From contig NC_133387.1 of the NCBI RefSeq assembly GCF_047511655.1, positions 22,810,353-22,874,352 on the forward strand: DNA of 64,000 bases, written 5' to 3'. Below are positions 33,369 through 45,175 of this stretch, in pieces. Under the pieces are notes generated by a model. It was given only the letters and a program-made list of their open reading frames with translations. It was not told the DNA's origin and ran no database searches. The position numbers and the translations under genes were made by a program. Numbering within the stretch: position 1 is the stretch's first letter; each line of letters opens with the position of its first letter. This stretch comes from Castor canadensis. Its lineage: Eukaryota; Chordata; Mammalia; Rodentia; Castoridae.

Positions 33369-34769
33369 TTTACACCACCTACCTGGGCTAGTGGGGATAA
33401 CAATCAGCCCATAAGGCTAAGCATGCCGACTCCATTCTTTGGTCCTCCCTTTCTCCACCATGGGTCAGACATCCCTTTATAACAAGAGATGCTCTCATGT
33501 AGTAACCACTACAAAAATAGCTAACTTTACCCAGAAGTACCCAAGACAGGGAGGGGGTATGAGCACATCACTGAGGTATGGGGTAGAAGAGGTTGAAATT
33601 AGGCTGGTGCCGGGAGTAGCCTTGTTCAGGGGATCAAGCCATAATCTACCCTCTCCCCAACAACAAGGAGACATCACCAGATGAATTTCCTCTGCTTCTT
33701 AGACCATTTTAGATGAGCTCCAGCAGGATGACAAAAGAGGACTGGGAAGATTAGACAACAGTAAGCAGGATAGGGAAGCTAAGCAGAGGGAAGCCTCCCA
33801 GTGGCCAGGCAGGGGCCCTAGCAGAGCAGGCCTGCCACTCAGCAGCACGAGGGCTCCCCATCTAGAGGCCAGTGTGAAATGTGGTTAGTCCAGGGCACCA
33901 CAGTGGACAGAACAGGCTGCTGAGACAGGCTTTGTCCATGTCAGGATCTTGGCTCAACCAGATGTGAGAAGAACAATTTCTATGGCTCCATTCACAAGAG
34001 TGGGCAGCCAGTGCAAGGCTGGTCATGAGTGTCAAGGCAGTTGCAGGAAGCTGAGGGAGTCACAGAGGACAGCATACAGGCCTGGACAGAACTGTTTACC
34101 ACCTTAGAAAAATACACTGTCCCCACTACAACTACAAGTGACAACCCCAGGCCTGGCTTGCTTCACACAGAGCCATAAGAAACCAACAAGACAATGTGCT
34201 TTGCAAATAGCATCTGGGAATCCCAGCAAAGACTGCTGTAGAGGAAGGCTCTGGTCCCAAGTACTTGGACTCCTGGGCAGTGCATGTCTGCCTTGCAGAG
34301 CTCAATTAGAGGAGCAAGCCTGCAGGCAAAGCAAAGTGCACTGGCACATCACCTTGTTTTGATCCGAAAGTCAAAGTTGCCAAAACTGTGCAATGCAACC
34401 TCTGGAAATTTATCTCATTCAAAGGCAGCACTAAATAGAAGCAGTGTTCCTGGGCTGCAGGCAGCTTGACACCTTGACCTGATTGGCAAATATTTCAGCA
34501 GAAGGATAGCAAAATTGATGCCAACTTAAATGAACCCCCTTGGTGGCTCTGCAGACCTACGTTTGCTCTGCAATGTTCTCTGTTGCTAAGTTAGAAGAGA
34601 GTTTCCGTGCATGATTATCAGGGGCTCCAGTAAGACAGAGCCAGCTGTTCATGGGAGAGTGCTCAGAGGCAATGGCAGAGCATGGGAGATTGGTGAATTC
34701 TGGGCAGGCTTGGGCCTGACATCACATTTCTGCAGCATTCTGAACACCTCAGCAGAGCAGCAATGCTGC
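33369..34769. other. Unannotated unique DNA
   Basis: About 1.4 kb without recognised genes or repeats. The short frames at 33.4-34.5 kb have no domains. Confidence 0.4.
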
Positions 34770-34882
34770 GAATATGAGCTCTGGATGGGGCAGACCTGGC
34801 TGGAATCAGGTACAAGTGAACTTGAGGCAGCTGCTTAACATCTCTGAGCCTTCACCACCTCACTGATGATATTGTTAGAGGG
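34770..34882 (+). repeat. MIR SINE fragment, sense
   Basis: The segments atgagctctggatggggcag, ggcagctgcttaacatctct and gagccttcaccacctcactg match the MIR core in sense order. Confidence 0.6.
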
Positions 34883-35619
34883 AACCCACCTTGTGACCCC
34901 CAACTCTGATTCTGGCTTTCCTCTGGTCTCACAAGGAACAGAAACCTGTGGACATTTGAGTGGGACAATGGAGATGCCACAGCCTAGCCCAGTGGTTTCT
35001 GGTACCTTTGCCAGGCGCTGCACAGACCTCTGGGTTCTGGTGGAAGTGATTTCTGACAAGCAGCTGATGGGCTGCTCTTTGAGCAGAGTCTGAGCATTGC
35101 CTGCTCTGGGATCCTCACCCCCGAGAGGAGAGCTGTGCCAGGGAGTGCACGTTACTGAGTCCCGAAAGTCCCAAGCAGCTTTCTCCGCACTTTCTTTCCT
35201 TGATCTCAGAAACGACACCTTCAGGAAAAATGAGGAGGACAGAAGAGAAAGAGCAGCGGCTATGGTTCTGAGGCCTAGAAACACAGGGACTGGAGTTAAT
35301 CATGTTGGGGCTAAGGCCGTAGGAGGATTCACGGCAGACTGTGGAACTGAGGTCTGTGGGGCACCAACAGCCCCAGTTGGTGGTAGTGGCAGGAGTCGGT
35401 GGGTAAACCCCACAGACCAGAAGAGGCCAAGGGAAAAGTCCCACCTAGTCAGAATGTCAAGAACCCCTATCTTGCAGCACCCACCCTCTTCTGCGGCACA
35501 AGGTGTGATGTTCATGGGTCAGCCCTTTCAGTGGGGATGGGTAGACAGGGTTGCAGAAGGGCAGACTATATCAAGTCCTTACAAACTGCTTTTGAAAAAA
35601 AAAAAAACCTGGCTCCTCA
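34883..35619. other. Unannotated DNA with the longest open frame
   Basis: A plus-strand frame of about 203 codons (35,097-35,708) opens with TTG and contains an internal ATG. It shows no recognised domain, signal peptide or repeat. Its 3' end lies in the LTR at 35,620, and overlapping frames exist on the other strand. It is considered a chance frame. Confidence 0.4.
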
Positions 35620-36233
35620 CCTGGGCCCACAGGCTAACTAAAAGCAGAAAACTTGGCACCCCTTCCTCCATTTTGCATCTGTCTCCTTTGCAAGTCTCTC
35701 TCCTGTAGTCACCTTGGATTCCAGGAAGGGCAGGACTGATTGATAGCATCTTTATGTCAGGGGACAAAAACTACCCCCAAGAAACACCAGAGCCTCGAAA
35801 GACAGACACCCCCTGCCCCCAAATAAGGACAATTACCCATGATGATGAGGTTGCATCCTGGAGCAGGAGCAAAAATCTCATGGGAACCACATTGCTCCCC
35901 TCAAGTGATGACAGTGATTTCTTCAGAAGCCCTAGCAGAACCAGAACTGTGATAATGATGGACCAGCACCCTTTGATCAGGACTGCTTAATTATGCAGAC
36001 CTCTCTCCCCTGCCCCAATTCTTCCTCTGTTTAAACCTAAAGCTCATATCTGAACCCCAGAGATGGGCTGAAATGCCTACTTTACCTCTTCCCACAGTGT
36101 ATCCAAGTGTGTAATAAACCTCCTTTTTTCTGCACCTTCACCACTATTTGTCTCTTTATTTGGCACTTTGGGGCAAATGGCCAGACATGACATGTGGAAT
36201 CTGCAGAGTCTTGGCTTTAGCCTAGGACTCCAA
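35620..36233 (+). repeat. ERV-type LTR, sense (copy B)
   Basis: This copy shares ordered landmarks with 18,095-18,685: a ctaaaagcagaaaac start, cattttgcatctgtctcct, taacctaaagctcatatctg-like and gggctgaaatgcctacttta segments, and a gtctctttatttggcactt box. Its poly-A signal AATAAA (36,113-36,118) is intact. A U5-like tail ends near tagcctaggactcc. No internal proviral frames are adjacent. The family appears gammaretrovirus-like in layout, but this was not verified. Confidence 0.7.
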
Positions 36234-36589
36234 TTACAAGACAACTTGAGTTCATGCACTCAGCAAAACCATTTCTTTACCTGATAAAGCAGAGATGAAA
36301 GATGTCATTTGGTGGCTGTGTTTATCTATGAGTTGTCTGTCCATAGTTTCAGAGTTCATTCTCTGGGTACAGGAGTCTTGCCTTGTTCCCCTCTGCAGTC
36401 CCTGTCCCACCACAGCAAATGGAACACAAAAAAATATCAACAGAAATCTTTTTTGCAAGAACAACTTAATAAAGAAGTGTGAGAAGTCCCTTTGGTCCAT
36501 GCATGAGCTATATCCAAACTGCTGACTGCTTGAAGAGGTTAGGGGCAGAGAAAGGTGACCCCCGTCACCACTTTGGCTACCCTGCCTGA
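36234..36589. other. Unannotated DNA
   Basis: A unique spacer; the minus frame at 36,252-36,662 has no recognisable domain. Confidence 0.38.
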
Positions 36590-37055
36590 CTCCAGGCTCT
36601 ATCTTTGCCTCCTCCCAGGGCACAGGCTTCTCTGCTCCCCACCTCTCACTTGTCCATATCATTTCATGTTCCTTCCCTGCTTTACTATTTTCCGTGGCTC
36701 CCTAGCATTAAAATCCTACATGGTTTTTAAGCCTTTGCATTCTCCCAGGGTGACCCCCACCACTACATTCACAGCCATTGCTCCAGCCAGCCCCTCCTAC
36801 ACATGCCAATCACTCCTTTCCTCCTCCCTTCCTCCCAAACCCAAACAGCCCCTAAGACTCCATTTGTCCAATGGCTCCCACTATGAGGAGCCTCACCTCA
36901 ATGGTTTGGACTGCACCATTTAGCATGGTCAGATCGTTGTTAATGTCCCCTGTCATCCCAGGAAACTATAGACTCCTAGAGGAGAGGGAAGCATGTTTTA
37001 CACATCCCTCATATCTCTCCCCGATGTACCCAGGTCACAATTGGCTGATAAATTA
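36590..37055 (+). repeat. L2 LINE, sense
   Basis: The segments ccgtggctccctagcattaa, aatcctacatggtttttaag, cctttgcattctcccagggt, cactcctttcctcctccctt and tagactcctagaggagaggg match the L2 3' region in order. Confidence 0.7.
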
Positions 37056-37059
37056 CGTC

Positions 37060-37150
37060 TGAGGTTGTAAGATAGTTTATTAAATTCTACTTCACAAGTA
37101 CCTACCGAGTGCCAGGCACCAGGGATTCACAGATGGGGAAAGCACAGATC
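37060..37150 (-). repeat. L2/MIR-type 3' end, antisense (tentative)
   Basis: The segment aagtacctaccgagtgccag followed by gcaccagggattcacagatg matches the reverse complement of an L2/MIR terminus (gtacctactatgtgccaggcactg...). Confidence 0.5.
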
Positions 37151-37885
37151 CTGTCCTGACGTAGGACACAGACACACACTGCCAGCTGAAAAGCAGAGCG
37201 GCTGAAGTTCCAGGGAGCAGGCTTGGAGGTGCAGGGACACCAGCTTGCTACACAGAGCTCCCAGGGCCTGGTTTGCCCTAGGAGGTGATGGCTAAGGAGA
37301 CCACTCTTTCACAGTCCTTGGGACCCCTGTCTTTCTCTCCTACTGACCCCATCAGATTCTTTCGCACCACAGAGTCATGTTCTTAGAGTCATGACTTTCA
37401 TCTCTGCCTAGAGTGGGCAGGTTGCTTGCATCTGTGGGACACTCAGACTTCATTTGTAAAGTGCTTCTGACAAATCTCACCCTGATCCAAATCCTGTCCC
37501 TAAGCCTGACCCTAGCTTTGCTAGACGGGTTGATGAACCGTGTCAGGGTTATTTGCTGACTAAGCCAGATAGGCACAGCCCACACTGAGGACAGAAGTGT
37601 CAGTCACTCTTGGTTCTTTTGCACTTCCCTGCTCAGATCACAGACCCATCGTTGAGGATCTGAACTTGTTCAGCTTGGAACCCGCTCAGTGTTCACTGAG
37701 CTGGCTGTCGTGGAGCAATTACTCAACCAAAAGGAGATTCAAGCAGACTGAGGTCTGCTCAGAATTTACTTGCTGGGGCTGTCTCCAGTGAATGCTCGTG
37801 CCTAAGATGCCACTGCAAAATGTATCTCTGGAAAGTAGAGAAAAAGTGCCCAGGACTTTGCATAAATGCTGTTGTCCAATCCTTC
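37151..37885. other. Unannotated unique DNA
   Basis: No gene or repeat was recognised. Confidence 0.4.
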
Positions 37886-37985
37886 TCAGAAGGTTGCCAT
37901 GCCCACGTAACAGATGAGGAAAACTGAGGTTTCCAAGGGGCCAAGTGTTTCATTCAAGGGCTCAGGAGAAGCGATGGGAGAAGAC
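37886..37985 (-). repeat. MIR SINE fragment, antisense
   Basis: The segments tgcccacgtaacagatgagg and aaaactgaggtttccaaggg are the antisense MIR core. Confidence 0.5.
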
Positions 37986-38895
37986 CCCAGGGTAGCACTG
38001 CAACGGGCCAGGCTGGTTGAGGAGCATGTGTACCCACTGGTGGCCTTTTACCAACCCTCATGTCATACTAAGGGAGTTGCCATCAATTTTGTCATTTCAC
38101 AAATGACCTTGTCTCTCTGTGGCTTCAGTGCCTGTCTGTTTCCTCCCTGGCTTGTTTCTTAATCTGTAAAATGTCTGAGGTAGAGGTAAATGGGGGGAGC
38201 TAAGGGAAGAAGGGGAGTAGCATGAGATAAAGGATTTCCTGATCAACCCTGACCTTACAGAATTCTCTGAGCTTTCTCCTCATTTGAATAGACATCACAT
38301 CTTTCATTTCCAGCTCCAGTTTCTCCAAAACCATCTTCCAAATCAAGCCTAGTCTGATGGCTGTCACCGCCTTCTTTATAACCAATGGCACCCGAGTTCC
38401 TGTAGCAGTGAGCTGCTCATGTCTCACTGCCTTGCCATTGCAAGCACAGTCATGAACCTGGGGAAGGATCCAAAAGAGAAGAGCATGTTAGAGCTGGAAG
38501 GACCGTCTCCATAACCACTCTCCAGGTCAGAATGCTGAGCCACTCCCCCCAAGCTCCCAGCTAGCACCAGCAAGGCATCAGGCACCCCTGCTTCCAGCCA
38601 TTCACAGGACCTAGATGGCACAACAGGCAGTGGGAAGTGAACGTGGTGGGCTGCAGGCACAGTGTAGTCAGGAAACGCGCTGCTCAGAGTGGCTGAAGAA
38701 TGTTTGCTGAAATAAATATCCAGGGAAGTCGGCCTTGAAGAATGTGAGGAACAGGGACAACAGTCTGAAGACTTTGAGGAAGAACTGTCTCAGTGATTGT
38801 GGCATAGACCATTGTTCGTGGCCAGTTGTCTATGCCGATAGCGGAGCTTCCTTTCCTCCTCTAAAATGGATTTCCTGAATTTCCCTTAGGTACAC
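37986..38895. other. Unannotated unique DNA
   Basis: Short minus-strand frames at 38,200-38,660 have no recognised domain. No repeat was recognised apart from a possible MIR snippet near 38,145-38,185 (cttaatctgtaaaatgtctg). Confidence 0.4.
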
Positions 38896-39252
38896 AAGCA
38901 CCCAGAATAAAAACTACATTTCCCAGTCTCCCTTGCAGCCAGGTACAGCCAAGAGACTTAAGATAAGCCAGTAAGATGTAAGATAGAAGTGTTGTATGCA
39001 ACTTTCAGGAAGTGTCTGGGGAAAAAAGAATGGGCATGCCCTTCTCTCGTCTTTTCTGCTCACTTAAATGCAGATGTGATGTTTGGATCCTAAGCAGACA
39101 CCCTGAACCATGAGGTGGCATGCTAAGGGTGGCAGAGCAGTAAGAGCATGATCATAAAGTAACAGCATTCATTTTGGACTGCTCACTCCCAACTTCTTGA
39201 TATTAGAGATACGAACTCCTATCTTGTTTAAGCCACTTGTATGTCTTCTCCT
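38896..39252 (+). repeat. Old LTR-like repeat fragment (MLT/MER-type)
   Basis: The segments aactacatttcccagtctcc, cttgcagccaggtacagcca, gtgttgtatgcaactttcag, aatgcagatgtgatgtttgg, accctgaaccatgaggtggc and ctatcttgtttaagccactt follow a well-known old mammalian LTR-like repeat order. The family name is uncertain. It ends at the CA microsatellite. Confidence 0.58.
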
Positions 39253-39269
39253 ACACACACACACACACA

Positions 39270-39308
<39 letters not shown>
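39253..39308. repeat. (CA)n microsatellite
   Basis: A run of AC dinucleotides about 56 bp long has one T interruption (acat near 39,284). It can form Z-DNA and is likely polymorphic. Confidence 0.95.
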
Positions 39309-39454
39309 CTGAACATAATTCTAACTAACACAGAATGGAAGAAAAATAAGTTCAGAAGTCCTAAGAAAAGTCAAGAAACCTAAGAGGGAAGCTGGTTTTG
39401 TGGGGAGGTAAAAGTAAATTGAGATGACTCACTGACTTGCTACATGTTCTGGAT

Positions 39455-39630
39455 AGACCAATCATTCTTGAACTTGAGTGTTCCCTGGAGAGTATGCTCA
39501 AACACAGAATGTAGGGCCCCACCCAAGAGGGCTCTGACTTAGCTGGTTTTGGGGACATTTCTATGCAGTTACCAGAGTGCAGGTGCTACTGGTTCAGGGA
39601 ACCACACTTTGAGAACTGCTGTTTTAGAAT
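39455..39630 (+). repeat. MER5A-type hAT-Charlie element
   Basis: The left end reads attcttgaacttgagtgttc, the middle tagggccccacccaagaggg, and the right end gggaaccacactttgagaac followed by tgctgttt. This matches the inverted terminal layout of MER5A (gttctcaaacttt... ccacactttgagaaccactg). The element is short and non-autonomous. Confidence 0.68.
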
Positions 39631-41501
39631 TTTCAGACACTTCTCCAAACTCAGTTTTCTGTGTGAGTTGTAGCTTAGCTCTAACAAGGAGATCTAATGA
39701 TTTCAACTGCATTCAAAGACCAGGGAGTGTGAGGAGGCAGGAAGGGTCTGAACAACAGCTTGGGCAAGCTGAGCATCCAGGGAAGAGAATATTTGTGATG
39801 CAAATGATTTACTGGTGTTCAGCTGGGAGCAGAAGGGATTTCAATATGGTGAGCCAAATCGAATTCATTACCTGACAATTAGCTCTAAATTAATGCAAGA
39901 CTGTACCGCCTGAATGTGCTTTAAGGAAGAGGGTCCTGACAGCTTGAGATGGGCAAGATCTGAGACATCAATCTTGACTGGGTCCAGGAGGGCTTCTTCC
40001 CAGTTAACTAGTGTGCTCTGAGCTCAGAGAATGGCCAACGGCCCACTCCCAAATCCCTGCCAATCTCTCCCCCTCCAGATCCAGCCCTCATTAACCCAAC
40101 CATGCCCCATCCAGAGTGGACTTGAACCTCCAGGCTTGCTCCTCAGGAGACAGCCTCATGCTTGCATACAGGATGGCTGCTAATTCTTCAGCAGTGAGAT
40201 GCTGTAGGGTGAGACTCATAACAGTGTGAGAGTATACTTGACTTTCAGTGGAAGTTACAAACCCCTGGAGGCTAAGAATTATTTTTCCTTTCTTTAATTA
40301 TCTTCACGTTTTCCCTCCCCTTCCTTCCTTTCCTTTTCTCTTCCCTTCCCTTCCCTTCTCTTCCCCCACTTCCTCCACCACTCTCTCACAGAGCCTCTGA
40401 TGTAGTACACACAGGAGTATGACCATAGTAAATGATGACTGGTGGGTAGAGCATCCTTGGGAGTTCTTTAATCCATTCATGATAGCCTTTGACCACACAA
40501 AACTCTTAGGCTAGTCCAGGAGATGTGCAAGGAAGAAGTTAGAAAACAGAGAGGTGACCCTAGGATGCTAAAGGCAGTCTATGGTGTGAGGGCACAGGGC
40601 ACTCTACAGACCATTGTTTGCCAATGTCAGAATCCTATCAGCATTCCAGCAGCCATGTGGACCTCCTCCATGTTCCCGGCATAAGCCTTAGCTCTGACAT
40701 CTGCCTACGGCTCCCACCATCAACTGGACAGTGTCACCATCCAAAAGCATTGTCCTGAGTCCCATAGCCTCCAGATCCCCTAGACCATCGACTCCAAAAA
40801 GTCAAGGTAAACAAGGCAAATACACATGGTGGGGGGCTGGTAACAGGACTCCAGGAGCTAGATCTGCTCCCTCTCCCTTGATCATCCCTCAGCCCAAATG
40901 CCTCCCAAAGCACCTTCCAATAGGATTCTTTGCTTCCCTAATGTTGCCTCATAACAAGTTCAGTAGCCTCATCTTTGCATGCCTGATAGACCTCTTTTAA
41001 ATTCTGTTGACAGTTTTAATTGGTTTTGACAAATGGTCCCCAAGTATCTCTCTTCCTGTTTGACTATGCTGAACTGTCATGCAAAGGAAAGAGAGCCAAG
41101 TCCATTTCACCCACTTGATCACATTCTTTCCAAAAAATAATTACCTTAGATAATTTATGGAATGAAATTGCACTTAAAAAAAAAAAAGTCAGAGATACCA
41201 AATGACACTGCTTTACATAACTTTCCTTCCATATTTGATCACCCTAATCATTCTTGGAATTCTCCCCATTTTGCAGGAAGTCATAAGCCAAAGCCTGAAC
41301 TCTGGCCACTTGTTTGTCTTTTAATCAGAACACAACCTCTTTATTCCATGTAATAGATAATTCCACATGACATGGGTTCAGAAAATGTGTGTGTTCCCAG
41401 GTCAGCCTCACCTTCGCCACCTCCACTGCCATTGTCATTATACCCATGACCTCTGATTAAGGAGTTGTTAAGGAGAATAAAAATGTCATACCTGGGGGCT
41501 C
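39631..41501. other. Unannotated DNA with a pyrimidine tract
   Basis: The stretch is mainly unique. The 59-base pure pyrimidine run (40,309-40,367) is listed separately. Short frames near 40,731-41,000 have no domain. Confidence 0.4.
40309..40367. repeat. Homopyrimidine tract (H-DNA candidate)
   Basis: This 59-base uninterrupted C/T run contains CCTTC and TTCCC repeats. Long mirror-like pyrimidine tracts can form triplex DNA; no function is implied. Confidence 0.8.
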
Positions 41502-41865
41502 AACTGTGTCAGCCATGGTTCTCCAGAGAAACGAACCAACAGGAACTGTGTGTACGTGGGGGGGGGGGGATGGTGTGGGTGTGTGTGTATTTACTTATTT
41601 TGAAGTGATGGTAAGCCTGGTAAGTAGGACATCTGTAGAACAGGCTGGAGACTTGGGCAAGGACTGATGCTACAGTCTTGAGACAATGTTTCTTCTTTTT
41701 CTGGAAAACCCTGTTTTTACTCATATGGCCTTCAGCTGATTACATGAGCCCCTTCCCTGTTATGGAGGGTAATCTTTGATACTGAAAGGCAACTGATTGT
41801 AGATGTTAACCTTATCTACCACATACCATCCCAGCAAATGCTGGGTTAGCATTGGCTATTGGAGC
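41502..41865. repeat. Old LTR-like repeat, diverged copy
   Basis: It starts gtgtcagccatggttctcca followed by gagaaacgaaccaacagg, then gccttcagctgattacatga and ccctgttatggagggtaatc. The order is that of the 32.5 kb copy. A G-run and TG repeat interrupt it at 41,558-41,590. Confidence 0.58.
41558..41569 (+). repeat. G12 homopolymer
   Basis: Twelve consecutive G residues lie beside a TG-rich stretch. They are probably replication-slippage prone and may be mis-sequenced. Confidence 0.85.
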
Positions 41866-42834
41866 CTAGCCAATGGGCACATAGTACTGACCACCCCATA
41901 ATGTAGAAGGGCTAGAAGGCATGAGCAGAAGAGCTTGGGAAGATCAAGACAGCCCTTCTTGCCAAAAGCCCAGAGGTGGAAGACCCAAGAAAAGCAGCAC
42001 CCCTCCCTATTTGACTCAGGGGGAAGGGTGACCACCTTGGTGGCATCCTTCTAGGGATATGGCAGATGAGTTTCCATGCAGGAGGGAGGTCTGAATAAAC
42101 CCCCACCAAGTGTTGTCACACAGTGCTGCCTTCCTTATGGCCTCTTCCCTGGTGCAGTTTCCAGCCAGCTCTGCACAAAATCTTCCATGCTAGGAAGAGG
42201 ACCGACCCACATCATGGGCATCAGCAGTTCAAATCCTCTGGAGCCAGGGATGGGGCATGTGAAAGGCTGGGAGGTGGGGACAGAGGCAAAGACAAAAGGG
42301 ACTGCGTCCAAAGGCATCTAATGCTGTGATTGAGCACCTGAGTCACCTGGGGCCCACGTGTCTGCCACCTTGCCCAGAGCCTATGAAGGCACAGCCTGGG
42401 AGCATAAGTGCTGAACCATACAGCTTCTGCAGAGATTCTGCAGTTACAGAGAAGATGAGGGAAAATCCTGATGCCAAACGGTTCCAAGACCCCAACCCCT
42501 GCTCACCACCCACGCCCCTTCAAATCCTGCAAAGGCAGACTCCCCATTCTTATCCTCACCCTCCCATAAAGCACCCACCCCAGGACTGGCTCTTCCTGAT
42601 GACATTCTTTCCAACATTTGATAAATAACACCTGCCCTCCTGTTCTTTCCTCTGTTTATTAAACATTTGAGATTTTTCTTCTTATAGGATAGGTAGTAAA
42701 GGCATAAAACGCAAACCAATCACGCCAAGGGGAGGTCTCCAGCCATCCCAGACGTGGTGACAGGCCCTGAGTGACATTTTATTTGTCAAGGGCTGAGAGA
42801 GGCGAGATGAGGACAGGTGGGACTGAGGCAGCCA
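41866..42834. other. Unannotated unique DNA
   Basis: No gene or repeat was recognised. Overlapping frames at 42,076-42,628 have no domain. Confidence 0.4.
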
Positions 42835-43052
42835 GCTTTAATAGAAAGTGTTTGGGTTCTGGGGGGCAGGACTGGGGTCATCCTGGTGCCACCTCCACCT
42901 CTGTGTGACTGTGGCCAAGAGCCTCATCTTCATAAATCTAGGAATGAAAGTCATCTGAAAATGAGGCTTTCCCATCTGTAAAGTGAGAATCAAGAGGCCA
43001 ATAGCACAGAGAAGTACCTTGTAATATATGAAGTGCCACATGAACTAGGAGG
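42835..43052 (+). repeat. MIR SINE, sense
   Basis: The segments gtgtttgggttctggggggc, tgccacctccacctctgtgt, gactgtggccaagagcctca and cccatctgtaaagtgagaat followed by agtaccttgtaatatatgaa match MIR in order. Confidence 0.72.
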
Positions 43053-44089
43053 TGACCCCCTCCAGTTCTCAAGGTTATAAATTCCATTGAGCCCTTCCTT
43101 GGGACCCATCCACTTACCTTTGCTGTGCAGCTCACCACCCACCAATGCACTGGCTTTGAAAATAGCCACTGTTTTAGACTGTGTCCTGTTGGTCAGAAAT
43201 TCTAAAAGGGCACAGGAAAGTGGCTTGTCTCTGCTTCCCAATGGCCAAGGTCTCAGCTGGGGAGCTCAATAACTATATACCAGAGTCACTCATGCACCTG
43301 GCTTTGGCTGGTGCCTCACCTGAGGCTGTGGACAAGACACCCGTACATGGCTTCCCCACGTGATCACTTGGGCTTTCTCACAGCATGGTGGATGAACAGC
43401 AAGTGTTCCAAGGGAGCTGGATAGTTGCTGTGTTACCTTTTACAAAGCCTTTGAAGTTACATAGCATCCTTTTACCCTCCATCACAAATTCACTTGAATT
43501 CACTGGGAAAGACCCCAAGGATAGTGTGTGTGATGGAGTGTATCACTGCAGCCATTGTTGGAAAATCCAATCAAGCAATGAATGAACAAGTTGGCAAGTT
43601 AGAATTTTGAACCAGGGATGGGAATTGGGAGATACTGTATCTTCTATTTCTGGTCACTCCTGGCTCCTTGTATCCAGTGAAATCAGCACAGAAGTTGTAC
43701 CCATGCCAGGAGATCTGACAAGGGCAAAATCAAACCATAATGACAGGAGGCCTGAACACCATCCCTCCTTCCATGCCTGACCTGCCTGCCTTCCCCCAGC
43801 ACCAAGCTGGCTCTGGTACTTATAGACCCTCATTTTCCAGAATGCTCTCAGTCTTGGCTCTATGAGTTTCCCAGGGTTTGCAGTCTGAGGTCTCTGCAAG
43901 ATACCCTTGCTTGCCTCTCATGGCGTGTTCCTCAGAGGACAGTGCTTTCTGTTCCTGAGAACTTTTACCTCGTCCCAGCAGAGCCTCAGCCCACCCCTCA
44001 CCTAGCAATCACATCCCCAGGGATTCTTATGCTGATTCAAGGGTAACAACACCATCATAGGGGAAGAGAGCTTGATTTGAAAATGAAGT
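43053..44089. other. Unannotated unique DNA
   Basis: No gene or repeat was recognised; frames on both strands lack domains. Confidence 0.4.
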
Positions 44090-44260
44090 CCACCAGGTTT
44101 CAATTCCTTATTAGCCAGCAAGTTATTTTACTTCTCTAAGCCTCAGTTTGCCTACCGTGTAAATTAGGCCTGACAACAGCTACTCAGAGGGGTTACGACT
44201 GGGTGGGTGCATGGGTGCACCTGTGCCTCCCAGGACTGAAGTCTAATAAATTTCAACTCC
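44090..44260 (+). repeat. MIR SINE, sense
   Basis: The segments ccaccaggtttcaattcctt, gcaagttattttacttctct, aagcctcagtttgcctaccg and gacaacagctactcagaggg match the MIR core. Confidence 0.72.
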
Positions 44261-45079
44261 GAAGATCATGTACAGCTAACAGCCACACCCCACATGGTCC
44301 AGGCCTCCCCACAATCTCCACTTGACTAAGGGGTCAGGAGCAGGCTGGGCAGGGTGGTCCTTTGACACGGATGGCCTCTGAGGAGGTGAGGTGGGGGGCA
44401 GTTTGGGGCAGCACAGCAGGACACAGCAAGGCACAGCTGTCTTCCAGAGTTGCTGCTGAAGCAGAAGCTCAGGGGGCCCCCCTCCTTGGAGCACTGTCTC
44501 TGAGATGCAGGGATTCCGGGAGGCTGGCTCTCCTTGGGAGACACTATTTATTCTTTCTAATAGACACTGTTTATCACCCACTTACAGGAGTTTTGACTGG
44601 GGCTTTGTTGCCCTTTCGACTCTAGAAATTAGGTCAATCCCCTCCAGAACTCACTTGAACTGGAAACCTGACTTGCTGTGACTGTGCGGGGCCCCTCCAG
44701 GGACAGGGGCTTAGGAAGGATTCACAGAACCATGGTCCCTGTGCCGGAGCTGTCTCAGAGGTCATCTCAGTTCTCCTGGGCACAATTACAGCCACCAATG
44801 CCCAAAAACCAGGCTCCATGTGTGTGTGCTGGGGTGAGGGAGATGGTCAAATAAAACCCATACATTAGTCTGATCCTGGAAAGCAGAAGAGGGCTGGGAG
44901 AAAAATGTTAACAGGATATTGAAATACTCAGCACCTCTAAGCCTTCATTTAAAATGTACACAGGACTGATCTCATCCTCCACCAATGCTGAGCTGTAAAG
45001 GGGGAAAAAATCCCAAGTAAAGATGAGGGGAAGAAAATCCAGGTCCAGCACCATCAATATTGGCAGCTAGAAGTGCTTC
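44261..45079. other. Unannotated unique DNA
   Basis: The stretch is GC-richer (44,270-44,820) with no recognised domains or CpG island. Confidence 0.4.
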
Positions 45080-45175
45080 TTTATGTCTCACTTAAAGTCT
45101 AGGTGTCCTGCAATTCACTGCTCCTAGCACCTGGAACATAAGAGCTCAGCAAGTAACAGTAGGTTGTTGTAAAAC
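45080..45175 (+). repeat. L2/MIR 3' end, sense (tentative)
   Basis: The segment ctcctagcacctggaacata followed by agctcagcaagtaacagtag resembles a diverged L2/MIR terminus. Confidence 0.45.
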
